A stretch of DNA of 64,000 nt from Dendrophyllia cribrosa (lineage: Eukaryota; Cnidaria; Anthozoa; Scleractinia; Dendrophylliidae), in assembly GCA_024195265.1 (NCBI GenBank), contig JAJLRJ010000006.1, positions 13,586,139-13,650,138 of the forward strand. Reading direction: 5' to 3'. A model generated the notes under the pieces. The model searched no databases and was not told where the DNA came from. It saw only the letters and a program-made list of their open reading frames with translations. Shown piece by piece: positions 44,184-55,984 of this stretch. Numbering within the stretch: position 1 is the stretch's first letter; every line of letters starts with the position of its first letter. The translations under genes were made by a program, and so were the position numbers.

Positions 44184-44914
44184 TAATCCTGCTGCCAGAG
44201 ATCATCAAGCATTCAGTATGAAACAAATCCTATAAAATGGCTTTGAGGCATGGTTATTTTGAAAGCTCCAAGGCCATGACAAATGTCATTTGAGAAGATA
44301 GCATTTTATTGCTTTACTATTAACATTACATCTGTTTATGTTACATGTAGCTATCCACATAAAATATTGGTGGCCACAGATTTTTTTGACAAAAAAGGAT
44401 GATGTGCATTTTGAAATGCAGTGTAGGTTTTGTGTGTGTTTTAGGGCTAAAATTGACTGTTTGATTGAAAATTACACAGTTAATCCCAATAGACACAGAC
44501 ACTGATTCATGCAAATAAAGTGTGTGTTAATTGTGTTTTAACTGATACCCACAAGTCAAAACAGAATTTGAATTAGTCTGTAACAAGCATAACATAGTAG
44601 AGTCTGCATTAAGGAGGAAACAATTTCTGACATCCAAGGCCAATAAACGCATCATGCTGAGATTTTTGCTTCATACTGCAGCTGTGTCCACTTAAAGTTA
44701 GTATCCATATTTTCATCTGGCTGAGGGGGTGGTTTGATGTTTGTTATTCTTACCGATACATATCAATAGCTAATAAGCTATAAATCTTGTGGTTTTTTTT
44801 TGCAGTGACCAGAATTAGTAATACCAATTTGGTCATTGGAGGGGGGGATTTTAGGCTTTTTATTCTGTTTTGCTCAGACTGTGCTGTCTTTGTTTTAGCA
44901 AAGCTGTTACAGTC
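44184..44914. other. Intergenic DNA, no gene seen
   Basis: No supported feature. Confidence 0.4.
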
Positions 44915-45245
44915 AAACCTCTATTAGGCAGTCACTTAACAAATCCCCGGAACGACTTCTCAAAGAGGAACTATAAGGCACGGCATTCGTGGAAAGCAGC
45001 TTTTTATTATTTATTAAATTCTTCATATATAGATATTTTTTAATATTAGTTTATTGCTTTGTGTTAGTATTATAATGATTTTTAGCTGACGAATTTTTAC
45101 CGTGTTTAAATAAAGATTATCTATCTATCTATTAAATCGTCGCCATGTATTTACTGTAAACATGACCTCTTTTAAGCGGTCACCTCTATTAAGTGGTCAG
45201 TTGGCTATTCCCCGAGGGTGACTGCTTGATAGAGGTTTGACTGTA
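44915..45245. mobile_element. CAGTCAAACCTCTATTA MITE split by a LINE 3' end
   Basis: Left end acagtcaaacctctattag, right end gatagaggtttgactgtat. The insert 44985-45130 ends taaataaagattatctatct, a typical LINE tail with short tandem repeats. Confidence 0.7.
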
Positions 45246-46727
45246 TTTTCTAACAAAATTGTCAAAGAACCCACAAGTCCAAGCTCAAAAGGCAGCAGCC
45301 CAGACTATGAAAAGTTGGGTGCCTAGCCAACAATGTGGTGCCCACATCAGTTCCTTGGGTACCCCAGGTTACTGGGCTCCTGTTATGCATCTTGTTTAGT
45401 TTTGTTTCTTTTTTTACTTAACATTGAATTATGCAATGATCAAGCATTGCCATTTTTCTTTGTCATAAAGAGATCCAACCATAAGCAAAGCAGTTTGCAT
45501 TAGGTACCACTGGTTATTTTCTCCTCACAGTGACTCTTCCTCACAGCTTTTATGCTTCTATAGCCTGTGTAGAAGGCATCAGAGAAAGGGTAACTGGGGA
45601 GATAGGGAAAGGACACCTGCAATAAAGACCCCCTTTTATTCATTTCTGCAGAAGTTAGTGGCTGCAAATTCTGACTGTCTACTTTGCATTGGGCGGTAAA
45701 CAGTAAATTCCACATTAAGTCACCCATATGCAAAATCACGCACCAGTTTCCGAGTGGTGACCGTATCGAAAGTTGACATAATCCGATTACCAAGAAATCA
45801 GTGGGCGTAATGCAAATAGCCCGGTTCTTATAGCAGGTGTTCTTCTTTTCTCCCCCCTCCCCCCTCCTTGTTTATGCCTGCCATGCAAGCTGTGCTTTTA
45901 AGGATGTCACCAGATAGAGGTCCCCCCCCCTCCCAACCCATCAATTAGCTTGGCCACAGGTGGTGGGCATTTGTACCTAGCATTAGATACAGATGGCTTT
46001 AATGAAAAAAAAAGCTGAGAGACAAATAAATGAATCCAATCAAACTTTTAAAGTTTAGAATTTACTACATGTACTTCTGGCGAAACGGATTATATCTAAA
46101 TCTGACACTGGTAAACTAACAGTTTCATACTTCATAGTATGTCTCAAGCTTCCAATTTATATATCATTTTAGCACTTTTAACTCACACTAAGAAATCAAA
46201 TTGCAACCTGCCAACCATTGGTAGAAGTAGATCTAAACACTGGAAAACTTACCCGATAACACGATATGATGCCTGTGAAATTAGCTGAAGAAGACTGTGA
46301 AATTAGCTAGCTGATGTTACAGAATATAAATACATACTTCTTCCTACGTGGAAGTTTGCAAGTTTCCAGCACAAAATTGAATATAAATGGTCACAAATTC
46401 TGGCAGAACGAGCCTGATTGCCAGGTTGACAACAAAATAAGCAGAAATAAGCTGCAATTCTGGATTCTACCTTCCCAAGTTCGAAATCAAATCCTTCGGT
46501 GACTTATTCCTTTTTTATCCGTTTTAGCAAACAAAAGGGGAAAATGAAATACTTCTTCGTCTCCATTTATCCTGATCTCTAGAGCTGGCACAATTTCTGA
46601 GTGTCCTACTAGTTTTTCCAAAGAATTCTGGATGACTTCGTGTTGAATAAACTCCATTTTGTCAAACCGGATGTGGAAGAACTTACGCCTGCGCAGTTTA
46701 ACCGATCACAAGAATCCTGTATCCCAG
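45246..46727. other. Intergenic DNA, no gene seen
   Basis: Several pyrimidine-rich stretches (45845-45870, 45925-45940). No coherent exon could be supported. Confidence 0.4.
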
Positions 46728-46792
46728 AGTCCGTCGTTTCCCGTTCCGCTGGACAAGGGTAACGCGGGCTCTGGGAACGAGATTGACGCAGG
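46728..46792 (-). repeat. ~65-bp repeat, copy 2
   Basis: tatcccagagtccgtcgttt to gctctgggaacgagattg; inverse of 42357-42425. Confidence 0.8.
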
Positions 46793-46841
46793 TGTGTAGG
46801 TTCATCATTTTTGCCTCATTAGCATATACGCCTCATTCTCT

Positions 46842-47346
46842 CACACTCTTTCTTTTTTATAAGAATATATTTTATAAGAATATCGAGGCTGAAATTTGCG
46901 AAATTTTAAGAATAAACCTGAGGCTGAAATTGTGAAAAGAATATAATTTCGTGCGTTGAAAATCTGTAAATACAATCCAATGATATGAAATTATTCCTTT
47001 CTCTAAACGGCAAAACTAGCCAACAAACGAAACACTGATAGCCAAATGTTCAATGATGAGCGGTACATGTAATGTATTTGTGCAGTACAAAATATGTACA
47101 ATGCAAAAGACATGAACTAAACCGCAAAATTTTTCATAATAAATTCTTTCTGCTTGCACAATGTAACGCGATACAGATCTGACACCAAACACTTGTAATT
47201 AATACCCCAATACGGCCTTAAACGGAAATGTCATAAGCTATTATTAAGAATATTACAAGAATATTTTCAGCCTAAAATCGGCAGAAAAATAGGAATATTC
47301 AGCCTGGGCCGGAAAAACAATATTCTTATAAAAATGTAAGAGTGTA
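46842..47346. mobile_element. ~505-bp MITE, TIR acactctt..ttttataagaatat
   Basis: Left acactctttcttttttataa, right ttataaaaatgtaagagtgt. The interior has repeated ataagaatat and aggctgaaat motifs. Non-coding. Confidence 0.8.
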
Positions 47347-48013
47347 CCGAGCTAAAAAAAAATCAACACTGAATGGGTGGTTTTCATGTTACGTCATCGC
47401 CGCCATGCTGGTGGACATAAACAATAGTTCTCTCATTAGCCCCTTTTGTTCGTCCACCAGCATTTGTACGTTTCACTATTGTTATCTATGTCTCTCGAGA
47501 TTGATTGCAAACGACCTATATTGAAAGGGCATAGCACAATTATCTTTCTCTGGAAATTTAAGCCCCATATAGATATACTAGATACACTTCGTGCAATGCT
47601 GTTTTACTGTAAAAACTAAAAATTTTACAAAGAATGAATGGTTCATTAGTGCTTTTGCTACCCAACAAATAATTTATTTTGCAGTTTTTAACAGCAGATA
47701 TTTCCTTAAATATCGCATGAAAAAAGCTAAAAATTGCATAGATTACTAAGTTTAACAAGCTCTTTCAACTTTTGAAGTCAATTCTTAATATTTAGCACGG
47801 TGCCTTCTCTACGTAAATTCGTATGCTAATGAAGCAAAATGACGTCAGCAAAGATCGCCCTATTGAACACAAAAGCGCGCATGTATGCGCAACATGTATC
47901 TATTTCAAACTGGTTTATTTTCTGCTTTCCCTTTATGTTCTTTTGAGTTTTTAGCTTTCCCACGGGCGAAGGAGGCCTCCAGATTAGGCCCCTGGTGACT
48001 GACTAGGGTGCCT
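47347..48013. other. Intergenic DNA, no gene seen
   Basis: No supported feature. Confidence 0.4.
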
Positions 48014-48160
48014 GCATGCAGCGGAGACTCTAGTTTTTTTTTTTCGTTTTCTGAGAGAACTTTGCAATCTGTTTTTTTTTTTTTTGGACAGTCGATACAA
48101 CGTTGTCACGTAATTAAATTGGGGACAGAAACAAAAAACAATAGGGTCTCCGCTGCATGC
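48014..48160. mobile_element. 147-bp MITE, TIR gcatgcagcggagactcta
   Basis: Ends gcatgcagcggagactcta and tagggtctccgctgcatgc, with two T-runs inside. Confidence 0.8.
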
Positions 48161-49364
48161 GCCACCTCTCCTTTTCGCGCGCGTCCTCGAAATAAACCGG
48201 CGCATGCTGTGTCGCTTAGCGTGCCTTTTGTGTAAAATCGGTGAGCGTTTTAAGCTTGCAACTATAAAGCAGTGCCGGATCCAGGGGAGGGAGGGAGACA
48301 GCCGATTCGCATATAATTAACCGCATATAAGCGAGTCTAATTCACATCAAATTACCGCATGCAAGCGGTTAAAGTAGGCCCAATTCACCTACTGAGAAAT
48401 AACGAAAATAACGCTGATCTCAAACTGCTTTTGTCTTTCACTTGAACATTTTACATAAAGTAAAACTCCTTTTTTTAGTAAAAGAAGGAAAAAGATCAGA
48501 AGAGTGTATGCCTCGAAACCGAGTCGTTTGCTTCATAATTAATACCCATATCCACTACACCAACGAGGGCTAGCTGACAGAAAGTGTAATTTTTAACGTA
48601 TTTATAGAGTTACTCATAACCATAAATGAAAGCTAACCGTTTTCAAATCAGTGCTTAACCCTAAACACTGCAGATCAGTGCTAAACTGAAGCTCTTTTTT
48701 CTCAGTTCTGGGGTTCTGTTCTCGAGTACGTCAGTAATATAAAGAATACTACTGTTCCACCTCAACAACCCCGCCTCCCCAACCTCTCCTATTTGAAGGT
48801 AAATCGTATCAATAACAAAATTCTCGATTGTGATTGGTCATCCGCGTGCCTATTTCTTATGTAATTGGCGCGTGGTCACGTGGGTGTCCAATCACAACTT
48901 TTTGTAACTGGATAGCTGTAATTGGACACCTACGTTGCGTGCATGTCCATCAAGGGTTCTTTTTTGCGGTTTTCCTCCTACTTTCAAAATGAAAGAAAAG
49001 ATCCTTGCCATTTTGCCTGCAAAAAAGTCCATACAGACAGTCCAATTACTATTACCAACAGAAGACAAATAAAAGTATTGGCAAACAACCTAGTTTATTT
49101 GTTCCAGAACGGTGAAGTCAAAATACAATGACTGTACAATGGTTGATACCATTATTTCGATGCAAACAAACTAAATAAATTATATATTATTGTAATTTCA
49201 ACTAGTCCGTCCACTTGTGGACAGCTAGTAAAATTGACTCGGAAAAAGTTTATTGATTGAAACAAATGTAGCGCAACAAAATGTTGGGCTAATCAACAAA
49301 AGACTACAATGTAGTTCTTAAAGAAAGCATGGTAGGATCTGATGAAAACAAATTAAAAAATATT
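48161..49364. other. Intergenic DNA, no gene seen
   Basis: 48268-48295 is a remnant of the ggatccagggg MITE end. Nothing else supported. Confidence 0.4.
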
Positions 49365-49528
49365 ACTAGCAGTAATCACAGATTATGGAGACGCGTTCAA
49401 AGGAATTTCCGGCGGAAATGAGCCCCTGGAAAAAACCAATAGGGGCGGCCATTTGGAAGACCGTCTACCAAAAATCTCAAATTTTACTGCACATAAACCA
49501 CAGGACAACCAACACAAAATTAGGATAA
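49365..49528 (-). repeat. ~162-bp dispersed repeat, copy 2
   Basis: Inverse of 29805-29966, nearly identical over gcagtaatcacagattatgg to cacaggacaaccaacacaaa. Confidence 0.8.
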
Positions 49529-50157
49529 TGCGCGATAACAGGTAACAAAATGGTTTTGTTACATGGTAACAAACCTAAAGCTAGTCTGCCTTTTTTTAAC
49601 TCACATAGGTGAATTGTGCAAGCTCCAGTAACTGATATAACTCAAATAGTGTTCCTGGAGATTGTGAAGTCTCAACAAAGATGACAAATTCTGTGTAAAC
49701 CATTCACCAGGGTGGATAGGTGAGACAAGGGAATAATCAAAGAGAGAAATGGAAACAGCATAAATTACTTTCACTGCCATCCCTCCACCTCATGCCCAGG
49801 GCCCCCTCCGCTTTCAAAATGCAGTGCAGGCGTAGAAACTCTTCAACAAGGCTCCAAAAAATACTCACAATGTCACAAGATGAAATGGTATTTCTGGAGC
49901 TTATCTCCAGCAATTGGTAGCAGTGTGTGTTTTCTAGCAATCAAAAACCATTGTTCAAGCGAAATAAGGATATTTCGTGTTTTATGTGTCAAAATGCTAC
50001 GGGATTTTTGGAGTGTTTTGCTGGCCTTGTCCAGGAGTTTCAAGGCCCGCCCTGCCATTTTCAAAATAGAGAAAGCTCTGGCAAAGAAGTTGGCAACACC
50101 TGGTTCTCTGAGAAGTGTGCATACCGCCGAAAATTTTGTCTTACTGACAAATCATTT
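49529..50157. other. Intergenic DNA, no gene seen
   Basis: Open frames on both strands near 49.7-50.2 kb overlap each other and show no splice or family support. Confidence 0.35.
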
Positions 50158-50379
50158 GGCCCGGGTTGCTCGAAGGTCGGTTAACGCTAACCCAGGATAA
50201 AACCTTAACCGATGATTTAATTTTTCTTGTAAGAAGTGTTTTCAAAAACTTATTTTAGACAAGTAAGAGTCGAAACTAAAGGGCAAAAATACTTTGGAAA
50301 AATCTCCATCGATTAAGTTTTTTACTGGAATCAAAATATTATTGTTGTTAGCTTAATCACACTTTGAACAACCCGGCCC
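50158..50379. mobile_element. ~222-bp MITE, TIR ggcccgggttgctcgaa
   Basis: Ends ggcccgggttgctcgaa and ttgaacaacccggccc. Interior non-coding. Confidence 0.75.
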
Positions 50380-50438
50380 TGGAATGTAATAAAAGACAGT
50401 GAAGAATCTTCTCAACATTACAAGAATATTAGACATTA

Positions 50439-50599
50439 CAGTAAAATCCCACGTATAAGAACCTACAATTTTCCAGATCAGGCTGCAAATAAGTTTAAAG
50501 CCAGTAATAACTAGTTCTTACAAAAATGGGTGTCTAAATGGCAACTATCAGTCTATAGGTTATTGATCTGCTAGGTTCTTATATGCAGGATTTTACTGC
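50439..50599. mobile_element. 161-bp MITE, TIR cagtaaaatcc..cgtataagaacct
   Basis: Left cagtaaaatcccacgtataa, right tatatgcaggattttactg; the inner aggttctta also pairs. Confidence 0.75.
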
Positions 50600-50639
50600 A
50601 ACTCAAAACAATATAAGAATGGATTAAAAGAGGATCAAT

Positions 50640-50771
50640 GCACACAGTGGGTTTTCCACAGTGCTGCCAGATGAAATCACTGTAATTCATCAAGGAGGCA
50701 ACCAAACATCGCGTTTTTAAGCTGCTCCTGTCATTCAAGATCATCCATCTGGTACAAACATCTGCTTCAAA
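50640..50771 (-). other. SELENOW: SELENOW 3' UTR exon carrying the SECIS-like element
   Basis: An acceptor (ttttcttttcag) at 50772 begins this minus-strand segment. It pairs with the donor CCAG|GTATGT found 39 bases after the SELENOW stop, so the 3' UTR is spliced across about 3 kb. From 50734 to 50689 it reads ATGA, stem aggag-cagc, AAAAA apical motif, gttg-c-ctcct, TGAT: the kink-turn quartet, helix and apical A motif expected of a SECIS, which recruits SBP2 and eEFSec to recode UGA as selenocysteine. The lower end of the exon was not determined; no clear aataaa is visible. Confidence 0.65.
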
Positions 50772-50837
50772 CTGAAAAGAAAAAATAAATAGTAATCATT
50801 ACTGTTGTTATATTATTTACCATTTATATTGTGCTTT

Positions 50838-51150
50838 CGAGATTATGGCCCAGAGCTTGCTTTAAGGAAGGAAGAAAAAAATGGCAAAAGCGATGAACGC
50901 AAAGAAATATGATTAACTAAACAGGCAAATTAATTATGACTAGACACCCAAAATCACCACAATGACAACTTTGATTTCTTGACCACCTGTCAGGAAATCA
51001 AATTTGAGAAAAGAACTGTAATCCACTTCCATCCTTGTAATCCAGCACTTTTTTGCCAAACTACTGCTTCTGTTTAGCTCTATACAATCTATTTATCTAC
51101 TTTAGTTGTAACTTGGTGGCATTTGGCGATATAACATGGAAATTAAATGT
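50838..51150. repeat. Diverged copy of the CACTGTCCC MITE, copy 3
   Basis: Shares ttatggccc(a)gagcttg, gaaagaaatat, tgtaatccacttc and atttggcgatata with 24898 and 37044. Terminal repeats are lost. Confidence 0.6.
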
Positions 51151-51545
51151 GGTTAAATGTAATTTAGGCAAAGTTAACCTCGAAACAATTATGGTCAGCA
51201 GTTTTCCAGCTATACTGGCGGTGGCCCAACGCCTCTAGCAGGGGCACCTTGTGACTTGTATAAGCAGTTGCTTGCTTGCAGTTCTTCGCAAAGTTTTGTC
51301 GCAATAACTTGCTGTTTGCGTGCCTTTTTGTGCCGTGGTTTTTCCCATCCCTCCCTCCCTCTCGAGGTAAGGGTTAGGTAAGTATTGGTCAGTAAGTATT
51401 CCACTGAATTGTTCAGTGTGACGGTGCCTGGTGGGGGTCGCTCGCAGGGTTGCCATAGATACCTCCTTCTCATGCTAGAGCATTGCCCGGCTCCACCAAC
51501 TTTGGCACCAGCTCCCGAGCTCATCTATTGGTGATGAGTTTAATA
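51151..51545. other. Intergenic/intronic DNA, no gene seen
   Basis: Within the proposed SELENOW 3' UTR intron. No supported frame. Confidence 0.35.
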
Positions 51546-51695
51546 ATGGTAATAGGACTGAGTGGAGTCCAATTTGGTCTGTAATCATACGAGTGATCAA
51601 CAAAATCGGAAAACCGCGAAGCGGGAGTCCCATTTGTTAAATCACAAGTATGATTACAGACAGAATTGGACGACACAAAGTCCTGTTACCAATTA
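51546..51695. repeat. Inverted-repeat sequence
   Basis: ggtaataggactgagtggag..ctgtaatcata and tatgattacaga..aaagtcctgttacc pair imperfectly across about 50 bp each. Confidence 0.6.
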
Positions 51696-52981
51696 ATCAT
51701 AACTATAACAAAATTTGAGGATAAAACATTAAATGGTTACACATTTTGGAGATTAAAAACATAACAATTGTGTGTTTTTGACTGAGATGCACGCACGGAA
51801 AAAGGATAGCGCACGCAAATGACGCATACTGTCCAATACATTGTCACATTACAAGCATGACGCGTATACTGTCCTATTTATGCTCTAATCGGGCCTGCTG
51901 ATAACCAATCAGATTCAAGAATTTTGTTATAGTTTTGATTAAGCACAATGTTGTTATTAATTTTTTGGCAGGACACTGTATCTCATTATAACATTAATCT
52001 CCCACTTTCAGTGTGCTCACACGAACCAAGACAAACTAGCCAATCAGAGGTTGAAATCAAACAATGAAATAGCTAAAATTTCTACAGTACTTGACCGATT
52101 CAATGTTTTGCTGAAATTAATCTCTCTGCCGGGTCTGTTCACTATGCCCCTGACAAGAATGACAGAACTTCTGAGCAGATAGATTTATTTTCAAATTATT
52201 GGCAATCTATGTTGTTTATTAATAGCTTTTTAGTGAGCTCACTAAAGTGCAGGTATATGAATTACAAATTATCAGTGATCAAGAATTTTAGTTTGTTTTG
52301 TTTGTTTTTCATCAAAATTCTTATGGCGTTTTTTCTAAACTCCTTCAATTAATCTTCTTACTTCCTACATTTCTCCTTCACTTGGGGGCCTGTAGTTGCG
52401 CTTACATCCCATTCTTTCCCTTTATCTTCCAGGCAATTTATATTTCCCTGTTTCTTCCGTCTTATTGTCCTCTCGGGCTCTGGGTCTATCTCCACTGTAC
52501 CATGGTTCTGTATTTCTGCAATCATGCTATTTTACGGTCCTGTTGGGCTTTGGTTATGTGTTGTACTGTTTCCGAGGGGCTTTGGCTGGAGTCTCGGGGT
52601 CCTATAATTTTGCATTCAGTTCCAAACACAAACAGACAATTGCCAGCTGAAATGCACGCTGTGCCGCGTCCGCAGTTTTGTCAAACACAATCCAGATAGA
52701 CATAATGGGTTCGCCAAAAAGTGGTTCAACTGCTAGTTGAAATGGTCAGAAAACTGGGGTGCCGTTTCATATTTTAGGCGTGTCCATCTCGAAACCAGAT
52801 GTGCCAAATTTTGTCAGGTAAATGGAACAGTGGCGGGCCAAAAAAATTGGCCCGCATGCCAAATTTGGGAGTGCTGGGCACAAAAAGCTTGTTGTGTAAA
52901 CCGGGCTTTAATCTTTTATGAGATGTGTATGCATCACTGAGAACCACATTACAACTTAAGGTTTATCTTTGGGAACTCATG
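51696..52981. other. SELENOW 3' UTR intron DNA, no gene seen
   Basis: A 133-codon open frame starts at 52298 but is hydrophobic, low in complexity and without splice or family support. Confidence 0.35.
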
Positions 52982-53707
52982 CAGGGCTGTCATTAGGGGC
53001 CGTAACCCGTAACACCTGTTACAGCTGAGCTCAGTCGGTGTTACGGGTGATGGGTGATGGTTGCTGCGTAATGAATATTCACGGAGCAAACAAATTGAAA
53101 TTTATTTATATACATTCCCGATCGATCGTTGTTGAATTCTGACGCCATTTTCAGCAGCAAAACTCATTATGCAATGCGCCGTGCTTACTGTAAATGGGAT
53201 TCCGCTGACCATTTTTCATGGTTCCGTGTTGCGTGAGCACTATTCCACGCAGGTAGTTTATCTTTAGATCCATGATTTCGCCATGAACAAAAGGAAGGAA
53301 CCCGCATCAAGGCAACCTGGAATCGACAGGTTTTTTTTTCCAAGTCCCAACGGACCAAAGGAAATGGAGGTGATAAAGTTTGAGTCAAAGCACTTACAAC
53401 ATGTACTTCACTAATTCGTAATCAACACTGTCTAATAAATATGTTTTTGCCCTGTTTTATTTGCATTACTTTTTGATTGAGAAATAAAAAATTACTGCCC
53501 AAGAGTGCTGGAAAATGTATTTCAGAGAGTCTAATTTAAAAAATTTTCTTGGGGGGGGGGGGGGGGGGGGGGGGCATGCCCCCAGACCCCCCTAGAAATG
53601 AAGGCACAAAGGGCCTTTGTTTACATGGCCTTTGGCCATGTGTTTACACATGTATATGTTACAGGTGAAGGATGTTACACCTGCTTCAAAACTTAATGAC
53701 AGCCCTG
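52982..53707. mobile_element. ~726-bp CAGGGCTGTCATTA element with poly-G run, 5-bp TSD
   Basis: Ends cagggctgtcatta and taatgacagccctg; tcatg on both sides. The interior keeps a short frame MNKRKEPASRQPGIDRFF, similar in style to hAT transposase N termini, then a 21-base G run next to catgcccccagacccccct. Non-autonomous hAT-like element. Confidence 0.7.
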
Positions 53708-53787
53708 TCATGAATGGGTAAAATACTTCAAATTTCTTGTTTATTCTGAAATAACACCTGTTGGAGTGAGTAAAAGTTCAAACATAC

Positions 53788-53910
53788 CTGGACTGCGTGT
53801 ACTTCTCCTGTGACAGTGGTGGAAACTCATGCCTGTCCTTTAACTGCAGCTGTAACTGCATCTATGATCTTTTTCATTTTTGCTTCACTATCCACATATC
53901 CATCACCTTT
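53788..53910 (-). CDS. SELENOW: Selenoprotein W, exon 5 (C terminus and start of 3' UTR)
   Basis: Acceptor tttttctcag at 53911. Encodes KGDGYVDSEAKMKKIIDAVT AAVKGQA and a TGA stop at 53827-53829; coding part 53827-53910. The GDGYVD segment and the amphipathic helix are the standard SELENOW C terminus. The exon ends in the 3' UTR at CCAG|GTATGT (53788), which leads to the SECIS exon. Confidence 0.9.
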
Positions 53911-54133
53911 CTGAGAAAAAACACAAGCAACAACAATTCAAATGTAAATAAACTATATGAATAGAAAATTACCTTTTTTGGCTCGGGCTGTTGTATGAAG
54001 ATAACAGTAGCAACTCTGCAAAGCTACAATATTTCTTTGCAAAAATTCAATCACCCCCCTCTTCCTCCTCCTTCCAACCTCCCATTTTCACATACACACT
54101 TGCACACCCATAGTGCTTTATCATTCATATACA

Positions 54134-54310
54134 TTAGAATCCAGATAACTCGAACCTCCAGGGGAGAAGAAAATTTGGTTTGAGATATCGAAGGTTCGAG
54201 TTATCAAGGCTAAATTTGCAAGCCACCTTTCGCCAAGGGAAAAAAAGTTTGGTTAGAGTTAGTAGGAGGTTTGAGTTATCACGGATTTGAGTTATCGGGA
54301 TTCAACTGTA
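54134..54310. mobile_element. GATAACTCGAACC MITE
   Basis: Left cagataactcgaacctcc, right gagttatcgggattcaactg, with an internal gaaggttcgagttatca. Lies in SELENOW intron 4. Confidence 0.7.
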
Positions 54311-54350
54311 TGGTCACTCTGAAAACTGGGACGCTGAGAGAATCCAAGGT

Positions 54351-55391
54351 CAGGGTTCTCAATAACTTTTTAATAGACTGTTCCATTTCTGTTAACAACC
54401 GTAACACTGTGGGACATGACCAAAAGGTCTTACTAAACTTTGTATTGAAACATCGTGATCTACAGCCGTTACACTTACCGTATTTTCCGGTGTATAAGTC
54501 GAACCGGTGTATAAGTCGACCCCACTTTTTGAGCCTAAAAATTAGGATTTTCTTGATTTGGCATCAAGTATGAGGAGAAAAATTCTTTACGATTTTCTCG
54601 GAAAACAAGTCTTGTCTCTCTTGCAGAGCATCTTCGAGACCCAAAGTCAAAGTAAACTGAATGAACCACATTGATCGACTAACACGCGAACGAATGCACT
54701 TCGTCAATAAGTTGACAAATACGAATCCAAATTCTCAAGATACCTGCTCTAAAATTTCTTTTGTTATGTTTGTGGGTCATTTTGAGGCTTTTTACAATGA
54801 AGAAATGCTGTAAAATGGATGCATGAAGTCATAGAACGAGTCTGTGAAAAGGCCGCCATCTTGGATGCTTAGTAACCCAGCTAAGCTCGGACAACAACGG
54901 AAACCAGTAGCCAGAAGCACGTGCTCATTTCAAGTGTGCGGTTACCAAGTTTCTAGCGTCTTGTCGTTCAATGTGCGATTTGTTTACTTCAGAAATAGTA
55001 GTAGTCATGGATTTCAAGCACAAAATAACCTCAAACTTGCATGCATTGAGCGGGAAAATCTAACATTTCTAATGACAAATCCCTAATGTGAAGAATTCAC
55101 ACTCGTAAAGGTAAGAAGTTGGAACATGTATTTTGCTTGGAAAGTGAAACCAAGATCGATCGTTGCTCCTCAACTGCAATAAATGTCACTTCCATGTTAA
55201 TCTCAGGGTGTCATTGTTATGCTAATTTCCTTATGAACCGACAGCTCTTGAGTTTTGGCCGGTGTATAAGACGAGGTCGATTTTTGGGGAAAATTTTCGT
55301 GGTTTCAGGGGTCGACTTATACACCGGAAAATATGGTACTAATGACACCCCTCACAGGTGTTACAGGTTACGGGTTCAATTGAGAACACTG
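54351..55391. mobile_element. CAGGGTTCTCAAT hAT-like element, 5-bp TSD, host of a nested element
   Basis: Ends cagggttctcaataa and attgagaacactg; aaggt flanks both sides. Most of its length is the later insertion at 54476-55338. It lies in SELENOW intron 4. Confidence 0.65.
54476..55338. mobile_element. 863-bp TACCGTATTTTCCGGTGTAT element
   Basis: Left taccgtattttccggtgtat, right tacaccggaaaatatggta. gtataagtcgac/gtcgacttatac motifs recur near both ends. No transposase. Nested in 54351-55391. Confidence 0.8.
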
Positions 55392-55804
55392 AAGGTCCAC
55401 CAAATATCAGGGCTGGCTGTCACTTCTACCTTGCAGCCAGCTATTATGGCCAACAACTGCAATAGACAAAAACCATGGGAGGCTATATGGAGTCACCTAT
55501 TTACCTTGACAGTGAAGCCACTGAGTAACCTCAAAGCTTCATGACAGCCTTACAATATACTTCCGCATCTTAGGGCGCTTACCATTTGTCAGAACTGGCC
55601 AGCCGAGCTGGTCAACTGGTTAATAATGTGGCATTATTTTTTGAACTGGCCATCCAGACCGGTCAATTTATAGATAGCATGCATAATTTGATGGATGGGT
55701 AGGAACAGGTCTTCAAAAAGGTGCATTACTGTTTAGAAACTGACTGGCCAGTCCGGCCTGTTGCAACAAATAAAAAGCGCCCTTGGACAGTAATGGGGAC
55801 CTAC

Positions 55805-55879
55805 CTTTTTTGAATGAATAAGCTTCCCATTTACTTCCACTTCCAAATAGCCTGTGATTTCTGGTGTTCCCTCCCCCTC
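55805..55879 (-). CDS. SELENOW: Selenoprotein W, exon 4
   Basis: 75 nt, phase 0 both ends; acceptor catttcag and donor AAAAAG|GTAGGT. Encodes [25 protein letters not shown]. The [13 protein letters not shown] segment is highly characteristic of the family (beta strands 3-4 of the thioredoxin-like fold). Confidence 0.9.
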
Positions 55880-55984
55880 CTGAAATGCGAAACAGGAATG
55901 GGAAATTTTTTAACTTGGAACAAGCACTTACATTTTAGCCACAGACATAGTGAAAAAGGAGTTCTCTTCTAGGACTTCTTGATT

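Noticed and set aside
49737..50200. Overlapping frames on both strands at 49.7-50.2 kb
   Set aside because: Several mutually overlapping frames, no family likeness, no splice support, and the right side runs into a MITE.
52298..52699. 133-residue plus-strand frame
   Set aside because: Hydrophobic and low-complexity, no splice signals, and it lies in the proposed SELENOW 3' UTR intron.
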